DNA of 8,535 nt, taken from positions 1-8,535 of the forward strand of contig CAMFZO010000047.1 in NCBI GenBank assembly GCA_946006895.1, read 5' to 3'. The stretch is from an uncultured Clostridia bacterium. GTDB lineage: Bacteria; Bacillota; Clostridia; Oscillospirales; Oscillospiraceae. Under the pieces are notes generated by a model. It was not told where the DNA came from. It searched no databases and saw only the letters and a program-made list of their open reading frames with translations. Each line of letters opens with the position of its first letter. Position 1 is the stretch's first letter. Below, piece after piece: positions 1 through 6,066 of the stretch. A program made the translations under genes and the position numbers.

Positions 1-48
<48 letters not shown>

Positions 49-55
49 ATATATG

Positions 56-95
56 AAGTTCTTGAAATTGGCTTGCCAATTTTAAGAACTTTTTT
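56..95 (+). terminator. Rho-independent terminator reading rightwards, between the two tRNA-Ala copies
   Basis: Bases 56-71 pair with 76-91 around the tetraloop CTTG, giving 16 pairs with one G-U on the plus-strand RNA. Six T residues (90-95) follow. On the minus strand the stem has an A-C mismatch and no T tract after it, so it should not stop transcription heading into the tRNA. It therefore looks directional and would stop transcripts entering antisense to the tRNA from the left. The gene it serves is outside the window. Confidence 0.7.
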
Positions 96-247
96 ATAAT
101 ATATTGAATGCGGATATCGGAAAAAGTGGTGGAAATGAGTACGATTCCGGCGAGAAATTAACTTTGTTAATTTAAGCCGACATCGCACGGAGTGCGATGG
201 AGGCCGCCGAAAAATTTTGCGAAGCCGGGGTTGTTTAGCTGATGACT
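96..247. other. Non-coding spacer with a foldable core (147-228)
   Basis: No gene is visible here. An outer stem CCGGC (147-151) pairs with GCCGG (224-228). Inside it are two hairpins: 155-161 with 167-173 (seven A/T pairs, loop CTTTG), and 176-178 plus 181-188 paired with 192-199 plus 202-204 around a GGA loop. In the second hairpin, on the plus strand, the two arms are separated by facing GA dinucleotides that could form tandem G-A pairs. This could be a structured RNA, a mobile palindromic repeat or chance. It lies in the path of the promoter at 305-333. Confidence 0.35.
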
Positions 248-251
248 TGCG

Positions 252-273
252 CTCCCAGCTGAGCTATACCCCC
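252..273 (-). pseudogene. Truncated tRNA-Ala 5' fragment
   Basis: On the minus strand from base 273 the sequence repeats the acceptor and D-stem start of the tRNA-Ala at 48-1. It then departs into unrelated sequence: after GGGAGC it reads GCAAGTCATC, and there is no anticodon arm, T-arm or CCA. It cannot be a functional tRNA. It sits 32 bases downstream of a near-consensus promoter and just after a small hairpin (281-298). The best-placed tRNA promoter of the region therefore faces a broken copy. Confidence 0.8.
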
Positions 274-304
274 ATGCTTTGCGCTATTTCCTTAGCGCAG
301 AGAT

Positions 305-333
305 ATTATAACAGATAGATTCACAAAATGCAA
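305..333 (-). promoter_or_regulatory. Strong sigma-A promoter for the tRNA-Ala region
   Basis: On the minus strand TTGCAT (333-328) is followed by a 17-base spacer and a perfect TATAAT (310-305). Transcription should start near base 298 and run left through the tRNA fragment towards the intact tRNA-Ala. The surrounding sequence is AT-rich. An inverted repeat GCGCTA/TAGCGC (281-298) would lie at the very 5' end of the transcript. Confidence 0.85.
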
Positions 334-442
334 CACTTTTTTTGAAAAAACTTAAATAATGTTTTTCGTGGTTTGATTGAATACTTTAGGAGATATTTTC
401 GATGATTCATCATGTGTTACTTCAGATTTCGGCGTTACAAGC
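334..442. other. AT-rich spacer downstream of the glycosylase gene
   Basis: I see no gene here. Weak inverted repeats are present, such as GATGA/TCATC around 401-411 and AAAAAC/GTTTTT around 346-366. None has both a stable stem and a T tract, so the flippase-glycosylase operon has no convincing terminator and may read through into the tRNA unit. Confidence 0.5.
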
Positions 443-919
443 TTACAAAATAACGCGCCAGGCGTCGATCAGGCGCTCCAGCGACCAGGCGGCGTTGGCG
501 GGGCTGGAGGAGGGAAGCAGAATCGCCTGCCTGCCCAGGACCGGTTCGTTATATCGCCGGTAGTATTTCAGCGAGGCCGCGCCGTTGCAGTAAATGCGCT
601 CGATTGGCGCGCTTTTCAGAATAACGCGCAGATCGTTGGGCACGACGTCGCGAATGCTGCTGTCGGAGGAGCCTTCAATGGAGCAGCTTCCGATGGAATC
701 CCAGAGGGCGAAATGATTGTCGAGGATCAGCTCGGTCTTTTCTTCTATCGTTTGCGGGACGGCGTACCCGGTCAGCGCCGCCATGATCTTCCAGAAGCGG
801 TTCTGCGGATGGCCGTAAAAGAACCGGGATTCCCTGGACTTGACGGACGGGAAGGAGCCGAGAATCAAAACCCTTGACTGCTCGTTATATAGCGGCGGGA
901 AAGGATGAACCTGCACCAT
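443..919 (-). CDS. DNA-deoxyinosine (hypoxanthine) glycosylase, uracil-DNA glycosylase superfamily family 6
   Basis: The 158-residue product matches the hypoxanthine-DNA glycosylase branch of the UDG superfamily. These enzymes cleave the base from deoxyinosine formed by adenine deamination and so start base-excision repair. The N-terminal motif LILGSFPS (residues 18-25) is followed by YGHPQNRFW (35-43), whose Asn is the expected catalytic or base-contacting residue. LWDSIGSC and SSDSSIRD follow, and the C-terminal LPSSSPANAAW corresponds to the second UDG motif. The length is typical of the family. I chose ATG at 919 over the upstream TTG at 925 because AGAAGG (932-927) lies 7 bases before the ATG but overlaps a sensible spacing for the TTG. 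The gene starts 27 bases after the flippase stop, so the two are probably co-transcribed. Family assignment is firm; substrate specificity is inferred. Confidence 0.88.
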   Translation of the reverse strand: MVQVHPFPPLYNEQSRVLILGSFPSVKSRESRFFYGHPQNRFWKIMAALTGYAVPQTIEEKTELILDNHFALWDSIGSCSIEGSSDSSIRDVVPNDLRVILKSAPIERIYCNGAASLKYYRRYNEPVLGRQAILLPSSSPANAAWSLERLIDAWRVIL

Positions 920-946
920 AATCAAACCTTCTTTCCATCCGGCATT

Positions 947-2470
947 TTAACCCGACCGCGGCTTTCTGTCAATGCTTCTGCGCAAAACGCGGCGGACCCA
1001 GCGAAAATCATAGGGCGAAAGAGCTTGAGAAAGCAGATAAAGAGCGGAGAGGAGCAGGAGAAAGATCGCGCTTTTCAGTATTGCGTGGGAGGGGAGCGCG
1101 GAAGCGGGTAACAGCGCAAGCAGCGCACACACCGGCGGCAGTAGAAGATCCCGCACGCCCGGGTGGCAATCGCTGGACCGCAGCAGCCGCCGCAAGCTCA
1201 GAAACAGGTTGACCGCGTGGGACACAACAAAGCTGAACAGGTAACCACTGATGCCCCAGCGCGGCAGGAGAACAAAGAGAAAAACCACGTCCAGCAGGGA
1301 GGTCAGGGTGTTGATGCGGACGCAGCTCACCTGTTCCGCCAGACCCTTCAGCATCCCGTCGGTGATGGCGTCGAGATAGAGCATGATGACCACGGGAGCA
1401 AAGCAGCGCAGGAAATAGCCCGCTTCCTCGCTGCCGTAGATGGTTCGGCCCAGGGGATAGGCGTTGAGAAAGAGAAGCCCTGCCACGGCGCAGGCGAATA
1501 CCATAGTCAGCCGCAGACATTTTTCCGAAAGGTCGGCGATACGCAGACGTCTGCCCATGGCGCGGCTCCGGGAAAGCTCTGGTACCAGGAGGTCGGAGAC
1601 GGAGTAGAGGATCGCGGCAGGGAACATCATGATGGGAAAAACCATGGCGTGAATGGTGCCGTAGCTTGCCATGGCTGCCTCTGAGGAGCCGGAGAAGCGG
1701 GCCAGCCCAAAAGGGATCAGAAGCTGCTCTGCGGAATTCAGCCCGGCCCGTAAAAGGTCATTGAGGGCGATGGGAACGCAGAGCCGAAGCAGCCGTCGAT
1801 CCATGGCGGATCGGCTGCCCTTGGGTGCGGTGTGCCGCATATCTCTGCGATATATGAAATACAGAAGAAATAAGTCAAAAACCGTGCTCAGACTGCTGCC
1901 CAGGGTGATGGCAAGGCAGGCCCACGACAGGTCATTGCCAGCCCAGGTCAGGAGAAGGACCGCCGTGAGCAGCACGGAAAGGAGCCGTTCGGCGATCTCG
2001 GTGGCGACCAGACGGCGGATATGGGAGCAGGCAGTGAAATACCCCGTCATAATGCTGCAAAGGCAGCAAAAGGGGAGCGTAAGGCCCATGACGCGAAGGG
2101 AGGCAGCGGCGCGGATGTCATGCAGAAGCACGTCCGCAATGGGACCTGCCAGAAAAAAGAGAATGACACCGGTCAGAGAACTGACCAGAAGTCCGCCCCG
2201 CAGACAGGTGGAGACTGCCAGTCGGACGCCGCCGAGACGCCGGTGCCCGAATTCCTCCGCCGCCAGGCACATGGAGGCGATACGAATACCGCCGGTGCCT
2301 GCCAGAATAGCAAAAACGCCGACGGTAGAGATGAGCTGCAGCAGACCCAGTCCGGCGGCACCGATGCGTTCCGTCAGAAAGACGTTGAAGCAGATGGAGA
2401 TCAGCCGGAGCAGGAGGTTGGAGGCGGTCAGCAGCAGTGCACCGCCTAAAATCGAACTTTTTTGCGTCAA
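947..2470 (-). CDS. SpoVB-type polysaccharide/lipid flippase (MOP superfamily)
   Basis: The 507-residue product is a polytopic membrane protein with about 12-14 hydrophobic segments from end to end. Family landmarks include the opening hydrophobic helix (SILGGALLLTASNLLLRL), SYG...FPIMMFPAAIL..LVPE around residues 270-298, and LYLDAITDGMLKGLAEQ near 364-380 followed by LLPRWGISGY. These match SpoVB-like members of the MATE/MOP exporter group, which move lipid-linked cell-wall or polysaccharide precursors across the membrane. Some act in spore cortex formation; that role is not shown here. The start is TTG at 2470, preceded by AAGGGGTG at 7-base spacing. The in-frame TTG at 2527 lies inside a terminator hairpin and has no ribosome binding site. 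The tail after the last helix is Arg-rich (RRVLRRSIDRK). The DNA glycosylase gene follows at 27 bp. Confidence 0.88.
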   Translation of the reverse strand: MTQKSSILGGALLLTASNLLLRLISICFNVFLTERIGAAGLGLLQLISTVGVFAILAGTGGIRIASMCLAAEEFGHRRLGGVRLAVSTCLRGGLLVSSLTGVILFFLAGPIADVLLHDIRAAASLRVMGLTLPFCCLCSIMTGYFTACSHIRRLVATEIAERLLSVLLTAVLLLTWAGNDLSWACLAITLGSSLSTVFDLFLLYFIYRRDMRHTAPKGSRSAMDRRLLRLCVPIALNDLLRAGLNSAEQLLIPFGLARFSGSSEAAMASYGTIHAMVFPIMMFPAAILYSVSDLLVPELSRSRAMGRRLRIADLSEKCLRLTMVFACAVAGLLFLNAYPLGRTIYGSEEAGYFLRCFAPVVIMLYLDAITDGMLKGLAEQVSCVRINTLTSLLDVVFLFVLLPRWGISGYLFSFVVSHAVNLFLSLRRLLRSSDCHPGVRDLLLPPVCALLALLPASALPSHAILKSAIFLLLLSALYLLSQALSPYDFRWVRRVLRRSIDRKPRSG

Positions 2471-2493
2471 AGGATCACCCCTTGACACTATAT

Positions 2494-2524
2494 GAAAAGA
2501 CAGCCGCAGGAATGACTGCGGCTG
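2494..2524 (-). terminator. Intrinsic terminator after the Nudix gene
   Basis: On the minus strand CAGCCGCAG (2524-2516) pairs perfectly with CTGCGGCTG (2509-2501) around a 6-base loop, followed by TCTTTTC. It lies 28 bases after the Nudix stop codon. Its T tract ends only about 10 bases before the flippase ribosome binding site, leaving no room for an ordinary promoter in between. The flippase is therefore expressed by read-through or from a promoter overlapping or upstream of the hairpin. Confidence 0.75.
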
Positions 2525-2551
2525 CAAAACAGAACTACGGCAGAGGTGGCG

Positions 2552-3034
2552 CTACGGGAAAAAGGGCCGATGGCAGGGCTTGCCGTTCAGTCCGACGAAA
2601 ATCAGGTTGTCACCCTCGTAGCAGAGCTTGAGGGAGAAGAAAGGAGCCTTGTCCTCCATCAGCCGCAGGAAGATCCGGTCGCCCTCCCACTGGGGGAGCT
2701 TGGAAAACTTCGACTTGGGTATCCACTCCAGAACGCCCTCGTTGCAGTCGCGCAGGACGCCGTCAAAAGCCGTGGCGTGGAAAAGGTGCATATATTCGCC
2801 CTCCCAGCGGTCGGAGACGAAGGTGACGATGCCGCAGTAGCGCCAATCGGTCAGGATCAGGCCGGTCTCCTCCCGAACCTCCCGGAGCAGGCAGTCCTCG
2901 GGGCTTTCGTTTTCCTCAAATTTTCCGCCGATGCCGATCCATTTGTCGCGATTGAGGTCGTTTTCCTTTTTTACACGGTGCAGCAGCAGGTAGCAGCCGT
3001 CCCGCTCGATATAGCAAAGGGTCGTGTTTTTCAT
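2552..3034 (-). CDS. Nudix hydrolase, MutT / 8-oxo-dGTP diphosphatase-like
   Basis: The 160-residue product has a complete Nudix box, G-x5-E-x7-REV-x-EE-x-GL, at residues 37-59 (Gly37, Glu43, Arg51, Glu52, Glu55, Glu56, Gly58). The glutamates bind the metal that drives pyrophosphate hydrolysis. The preceding strands (CYLLLHR, then DKWIGIGGKFEE) resemble the clade annotated as 8-oxo-dGTP diphosphatase, which removes oxidised nucleotides from the precursor pool. The substrate cannot be fixed from sequence alone. The ATG at 3034 overlaps the TGA of the PPC gene (ATGA), with GGGAG (3047-3043) 8 bases upstream inside that gene, which points to translational coupling. A good intrinsic terminator follows the stop codon, so this is the last gene of a two-gene operon. 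Confidence 0.9.
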   Translation of the reverse strand: MKNTTLCYIERDGCYLLLHRVKKENDLNRDKWIGIGGKFEENESPEDCLLREVREETGLILTDWRYCGIVTFVSDRWEGEYMHLFHATAFDGVLRDCNEGVLEWIPKSKFSKLPQWEGDRIFLRLMEDKAPFFSLKLCYEGDNLIFVGLNGKPCHRPFFP

Positions 3035-3432
3035 ATGGTAAGCTCCCGGAAGATCAACTCGTCATAGCCTGTTTCCACGTCGTATTCCGTGCCGATCTGC
3101 CAGCCGTCCAGGATGCCGATGACCAGTTCGCAGGTGGTATTGATGATGCAGCCCTCCACCAGATGGCCGCCGACGGTGGAAAGGTCCTCCCTGGACAGGG
3201 CGATGTGGAGATGACAGCGGACTGTGCTGACCGTGCCGTTGAGGGATACGATCTCGCAGGGCTCGTTGATCTGCCGCAGGGTCACGCCGCTTGCGTCACG
3301 GACCACGCCCTTACTGATACAGCCGACGGCGGATAAGACTACCCCGGCGGATATGTTATGCTCTTTTGCCAGGTCACAGACGGCGCGCAGCAGATCGTCG
3401 CCCTGATGCAGGCGCTTGCAGATGGTCCTCAT
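3031..3432 (-). CDS. PPC-domain (DUF296, PD1-like) protein
   Basis: The 133-residue product is a stand-alone PPC domain, the 'plants and prokaryotes conserved' fold. In plants it occurs in AT-hook DNA-binding proteins; in bacteria it is mostly a small metal-binding trimer of unknown role. Diagnostic features are RLHQGDDLL near the start, ISAGVVLSAVGCISKG (residues 27-42), EIVSLNGTV (60-68), the HLH pair (His74, His76) and GGHLVEG with His90; the three histidines match the family's metal site. Length is typical. The ATG at 3432 has GGAGG (3444-3440) at 7-base spacing. A terminator-like hairpin ends directly at that ribosome binding site. The gene overlaps the downstream Nudix hydrolase by an ATGA, so the two are very probably expressed together. 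No DNA-binding tail is visible, so the common label 'DNA-binding protein' should be treated with caution. Confidence 0.88.
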   Translation of the reverse strand: MRTICKRLHQGDDLLRAVCDLAKEHNISAGVVLSAVGCISKGVVRDASGVTLRQINEPCEIVSLNGTVSTVRCHLHIALSREDLSTVGGHLVEGCIINTTCELVIGILDGWQIGTEYDVETGYDELIFRELTI

Positions 3433-3444
3433 AGCAGTACCTCC

Positions 3445-3472
3445 AAAAAACGGGACCGCGATGCAGTCCCGT
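3445..3472 (-). promoter_or_regulatory. Terminator-like leader hairpin abutting the PPC gene ribosome binding site
   Basis: On the minus strand ACGGGACTGC pairs with GCGGTCCCGT around a 3-base loop, one pair being T-G. Six T residues and then GGAGG follow at once. It has the shape of an intrinsic terminator but lies within the leader. If the candidate promoter at 3477-3507 is used, the transcript begins at or in the hairpin, which would then be an mRNA-stabilising 5' cap structure or an attenuator. If transcription comes from farther upstream, it would limit read-through into the operon. Confidence 0.65.
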
Positions 3473-3476
3473 AAGA

Positions 3477-3507
3477 ATCATACTAAAATCGGATAAAAAG
3501 GTTTCAA
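3477..3507 (-). promoter_or_regulatory. Candidate promoter of the PPC-Nudix operon
   Basis: On the minus strand TTGAAA (3507-3502) and TATGAT (3482-3477) resemble -35 and -10 boxes, but the spacer is 19 bases, longer than ideal. The -35 box lies at the centre of the 12-bp inverted repeat 3493-3517, which could also act as an operator. The start site would fall around 3472-3470, at the base of the leader hairpin. This is the only reasonable promoter I found close to the gene. Confidence 0.4.
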
Positions 3508-3689
3508 ACCTTTTTATAGCGCCGAAGGCGCGTCAGATTCTGCATGATAAGCGCCCGCAGGCGCTATGCAAGCGAGCAACCGCCGCTTGCGGCGGCACTT
3601 AGCGAGTCGCAGACGGCACAGCGTGTGTTAGCACGATGTGAGTGTGCGCAGCACACGGGATTCTTGATTAAACTTTTTCATCAAGAATC
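3493..3689. repeat. Array of inverted repeats in a non-coding spacer
   Basis: This stretch holds no gene but at least six short palindromes in about 200 bp. They are 3493-3504/3506-3517 (12 bp, one central base); GCGCC/GGCGC at 3519-3531; GCGCC/GGCGC at 3551-3564, flanked by TGCAT/ATGCA; CCGCCGC/GCGGCGG at 3580-3595; GTGTGC/GCACAC at 3642-3656; and GATTCTTGAT/ATCAAGAATC at 3659-3689 with an 11-base loop. It lies between the VanW-gene terminator and the PPC operon promoter. It resembles a dispersed palindromic intergenic repeat or a multi-hairpin RNA; neither can be confirmed from one copy. Confidence 0.6.
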
Positions 3690-3718
3690 AGTATGAGAAT
3701 ATCGCAGAATAAAGTATA

Positions 3719-3758
3719 GAAAATGGCCTGCTGCAAAAATCTTGCAGCAGGCCGTTTT
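3719..3758 (-). terminator. Strong hairpin terminator of the VanW-family gene, possibly bidirectional
   Basis: GGCCTGCTGCAA (3725-3736) pairs perfectly with TTGCAGCAGGCC (3742-3753) around five bases. The stem extends through GAAAAT/GTTTTC to 18 pairs. On the minus strand ATTTTCT follows, which suits it to end the VanW-family gene 64 bases upstream. On the plus strand GTTTTCT follows, so it may also stop rightward transcripts. Confidence 0.8.
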
Positions 3759-3821
3759 CTAACTGATAGATGCACCGCGCCGGTGGTTATGATTTTGCTT
3801 TCTTCGATGGAAAACCCGGGC

Positions 3822-5846
3822 CTACGGCGTCTCCGAACTCTCCGTCGGGGCGGTAGTGGGTTCTGTCGTCGGCTCCGCGGTGGGTTCCGTCGTCGGCTCC
3901 GTGGTGGGCGCGGCGGTGGATTCCGTGGGCGGCTCTGTCGGCTCGGTGCTCTCTGTGGGCGAGGTGCTTTCGGTGCTCTCGTCCACCCAGTGGGCGATTT
4001 CACGGTCGCGCTTGTCGTAGCTGGAGTAGCAGACGATCTCCGTGGAGAGCAGGTTGCCGCTCATGTCGTACTTGTAGCGGTAGGTGGTGACGTCGGCGCC
4101 GTCGTAGGCCGTCTGGATGACCTGGCCCTCAGAGTAGCCCGAGTACTTCTGGAAGTTGGTCATGCCCGGATAGATGTCGATCTTCTTCTCCGTCGAGGGA
4201 TACCAGCCGGTGACCACGTAATCCAGCTCCACCTTATAATCCTTGGTGTCGGTGCCCACAAAGCGCATATGAACGTAGCCGTCGGAAACGGAGGCGTCGA
4301 TGCGGATGGGATAGGGGGTGTTGTTGCGCCACTTATAGTCCAGGCTGCCCCAGTAAACGGTGGCATCCATGCCGTAGTAGATATAGGAGGGCAGGTACTG
4401 GTGCTCGGCGCGCTCGACGACCTCCAGATCTGCCTTGATGGTGCAGTAGAAGATGGTGGAAGCCACCTGACAGACGCCGCCGCCCAACTGCTGGACGGTC
4501 TCGCCGCCGACGTAAACACCGGCCTCGCCGTAGCCCTTTTCCGCCGTGCGCTCACCGACGACCTTGTTGAAGGAGAAGGTCTCGCCGGGCTTGACGATGG
4601 TGCCGTCGATGGCCTGGCAGGCCAGCTCCAGGTTGTGGGTACGGACGGGGTTATAGACGTGGGGGCTGTCGTAGTAGGACAGCACGTCGGTGAACAGCTT
4701 GGTCTCCAGGATCTCCTTGGTGTATTCCGGCTCCAGCTCCTGGAGGGTCAGGGTCACGGTCTCGCCGGGCAGGGCCTTTTCAAAGGCGATAACGGCGTCG
4801 GACATCCGGAAGCCGTAGCCGTTTTCGCTCTCGCTGATCTCGTAGGTGTCCTCGTCGATGTAGGCGTTGACGGGGGCCTTGCAGCCGTATTCCCTGTAGA
4901 GCTCGTCCAGATCGCAGGGCTCAGGGATGGTCTCGTCATAGACGTACTGCAGCTCGTAGCTGCCGCTCATATAGGACTCCACGATCTCCTGATACAGGGC
5001 GTCGATGTCGATGTTGCGCTCCAGAGTACCCAGGGTGATCTCCAGGGCGTCCACCGTCTGGGGATTTCCGTCCTCGTCGGTGACGGTGGCAGTGGTCTTT
5101 TTGACCTCCGTCTCCGTTCCCTCGCTGGCGGAGTCCTCCAGGGTGCTCTCCAAAACCTCGCGGATGTAGGTCTCGTTGACGGTCAGATAGTCCGATACGT
5201 CCAGATCCACCCGCTCGTCGTTGCTGTGGGAGCCGAGACCCCGGCCGACCTTATAGGCAGCGCCCACGGCAGCCTCCACATCCAGCGTCACACCCACGTC
5301 CTCCGGCAGCAGCCGCAGGGTCTTGTCCAGCAGATAGGGCTTGCCGTCCTTGTCCAGAGGGGCGTCGGTGCCGGCGGGCGGCGCGGTCTCCTCGGGGATG
5401 GCGGCGGTCACCTGGGCATCCTCCACCGGATTGCCGTAGATGTCATAGACCACCTCGGTCTTGGGGTCGTAGGTGGTGACATAGGTGGGGAAATCGGCGC
5501 CCATCGTGTAGAAGCGGATGTCCATATCCTCGTCAAAGGACACGTCCTTCAGGGCCTCCTTGGCCTCCTCCACGGTCATGCCGCCGATGTTGACGCCGGC
5601 GATGTAGACATTCTCGGCGATGGTCTCGTCGTCGCGCAGATAGAGGTAGCCGATGACGCAGGCCAAAATGACGCACAGCGCGCCGACAACGCCCAAAATC
5701 AGGGGCAGCTTGCTTTTTTTCTTCTTTTTCGGGCTGCCGGAAGGTCTGGCAGCCGCCTTGTCCGCGCTGGTCCGGCGGGTGACCGAAGGCGCCTGGGGAT
5801 TGTAGGCGCTGGGCTGCGGACGGTTTCCTTTTTCAAATTTTCCCAT
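3822..5846 (-). CDS. Membrane-anchored VanW-family protein with Thr/Glu/Pro-rich tail
   Basis: The 674-residue product has a cytoplasmic head with a Lys-rich stretch (KKKKKSK, about 40-46), one membrane segment (about 48-70) and a long extracellular part. Residues about 75-370 resemble the repeated peptidoglycan-binding region usual before VanW (for example VNIGGMTVEEAKEAL). The VanW domain runs from about 385 to 535, with FSFNKVVGERTAEKGYGEA and the conserved GGGVCQVASTIFY (455-467). Residues 540-620 look G5-like. The last 50 residues are Thr, Glu, Pro and Ser, probably an extended wall-spanning tail. VanW is found beside some vancomycin-resistance genes, but its biochemical role is unknown and no van genes lie here, so resistance should not be inferred. 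ATG at 5846 has AAGGAG 6 bases upstream. Its own promoter and terminator make it a single-gene unit. Confidence 0.9.
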   Translation of the reverse strand: MGKFEKGNRPQPSAYNPQAPSVTRRTSADKAAARPSGSPKKKKKSKLPLILGVVGALCVILACVIGYLYLRDDETIAENVYIAGVNIGGMTVEEAKEALKDVSFDEDMDIRFYTMGADFPTYVTTYDPKTEVVYDIYGNPVEDAQVTAAIPEETAPPAGTDAPLDKDGKPYLLDKTLRLLPEDVGVTLDVEAAVGAAYKVGRGLGSHSNDERVDLDVSDYLTVNETYIREVLESTLEDSASEGTETEVKKTTATVTDEDGNPQTVDALEITLGTLERNIDIDALYQEIVESYMSGSYELQYVYDETIPEPCDLDELYREYGCKAPVNAYIDEDTYEISESENGYGFRMSDAVIAFEKALPGETVTLTLQELEPEYTKEILETKLFTDVLSYYDSPHVYNPVRTHNLELACQAIDGTIVKPGETFSFNKVVGERTAEKGYGEAGVYVGGETVQQLGGGVCQVASTIFYCTIKADLEVVERAEHQYLPSYIYYGMDATVYWGSLDYKWRNNTPYPIRIDASVSDGYVHMRFVGTDTKDYKVELDYVVTGWYPSTEKKIDIYPGMTNFQKYSGYSEGQVIQTAYDGADVTTYRYKYDMSGNLLSTEIVCYSSYDKRDREIAHWVDESTESTSPTESTEPTEPPTESTAAPTTEPTTEPTAEPTTEPTTAPTESSETP
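3856..3903 (-). repeat. Tandem 24-bp repeat inside the VanW-family gene
   Basis: Bases 3856-3879 and 3880-3903 are tandem 24-bp copies with two differences, and a shortened third copy follows. They encode the eight-residue period TTEPTTEP / TAEPTTEP in the C-terminal tail. The unit length is a multiple of three, so gain or loss of copies would change tail length without breaking the frame. Confidence 0.85.
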
Positions 5847-5864
5847 ATTATTCTCCTTATTTAC

Positions 5865-5882
5865 GGTGACGCAGGTGACGCA
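5865..5882 (-). repeat. Perfect 9-bp tandem repeat in the VanW-gene leader
   Basis: GGTGACGCA occurs twice in direct succession on the plus strand, between the promoter and the ribosome binding site (AAGGAG, minus strand 5858-5853). It would lie in the roughly 50-base 5' leader. It could be a small binding site or a slippage product; no function is evident. Confidence 0.7.
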
Positions 5883-5904
5883 GAAGCGATTCTTCGTACC
5901 ATAT

Positions 5905-5932
5905 ATTATACCGAAAATGCGACAAATTGCAA
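5905..5932 (-). promoter_or_regulatory. Sigma-A promoter of the VanW-family gene
   Basis: On the minus strand TTGCAA (5932-5927), a 16-base spacer and a perfect TATAAT (5910-5905) lie upstream of the gene. The expected start is near 5898, giving a leader of about 50 bases that includes the 9-bp tandem repeat. Its resemblance to the tRNA-region promoter (TTGCAT/TATAAT) supports this being the organism's housekeeping consensus. Confidence 0.85.
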
Positions 5933-5980
5933 CAGGCTTTTGGCAAAGAAACGTGTCTGTTTGTAAAAATTATGTAAACC

Positions 5981-6012
5981 AAAAACCGGTGGACGGCAGA
6001 AAGCCGCCCCAC
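5981..6012 (-). terminator. Probable intrinsic terminator of mfd
   Basis: On the minus strand GTGGGGCGGC (6012-6003) pairs with GCCGTCCAC (5997-5989), leaving one bulged base, around a 5-base loop. CCGGTTTTTGG-like sequence follows. It lies about 55 bases after the mfd stop codon and before the VanW-gene promoter. The rest of the spacer 5933-6066 holds only a weak A/T hairpin next to the stop codon. Confidence 0.6.
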
Positions 6013-6066
6013 TGAATATATTGGACGCAAAATAGCGAAAAAAGTTTCCCACTTTTGCAAAGATTT

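Noticed and set aside
920..925. TTG at 925 as start of the glycosylase
   Set aside because: The ribosome binding site AGAAGG is almost in contact with it, whereas ATG at 919 has a normal 7-base spacing.
2487..2494. CATATAGT before the flippase as a sporulation sigma-E -10 box
   Set aside because: It is close to the CATACANT consensus, tempting for a SpoVB-like gene. But no fitting -35 sequence lies upstream, and a start site there would cut off most of the ribosome binding site.
3493..3689. CRISPR array
   Set aside because: The palindromes differ in sequence, with no recurring direct repeat and no regular spacer length.
3822..5846. VanW-family gene as evidence of vancomycin resistance
   Set aside because: VanW domains are widespread in Clostridia without resistance, and no vanA/B ligase, vanH, vanX or sensor-regulator pair is present.
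3723..5966. Plus-strand open frame of 747 codons opposite the VanW-family gene
   Set aside because: It is the antisense of a clear VanW-family gene. Its product is Gly/Val/Leu/Asp-rich with no recognisable domain, as expected from the complement of GC-rich codons, and no ribosome binding site supports it.
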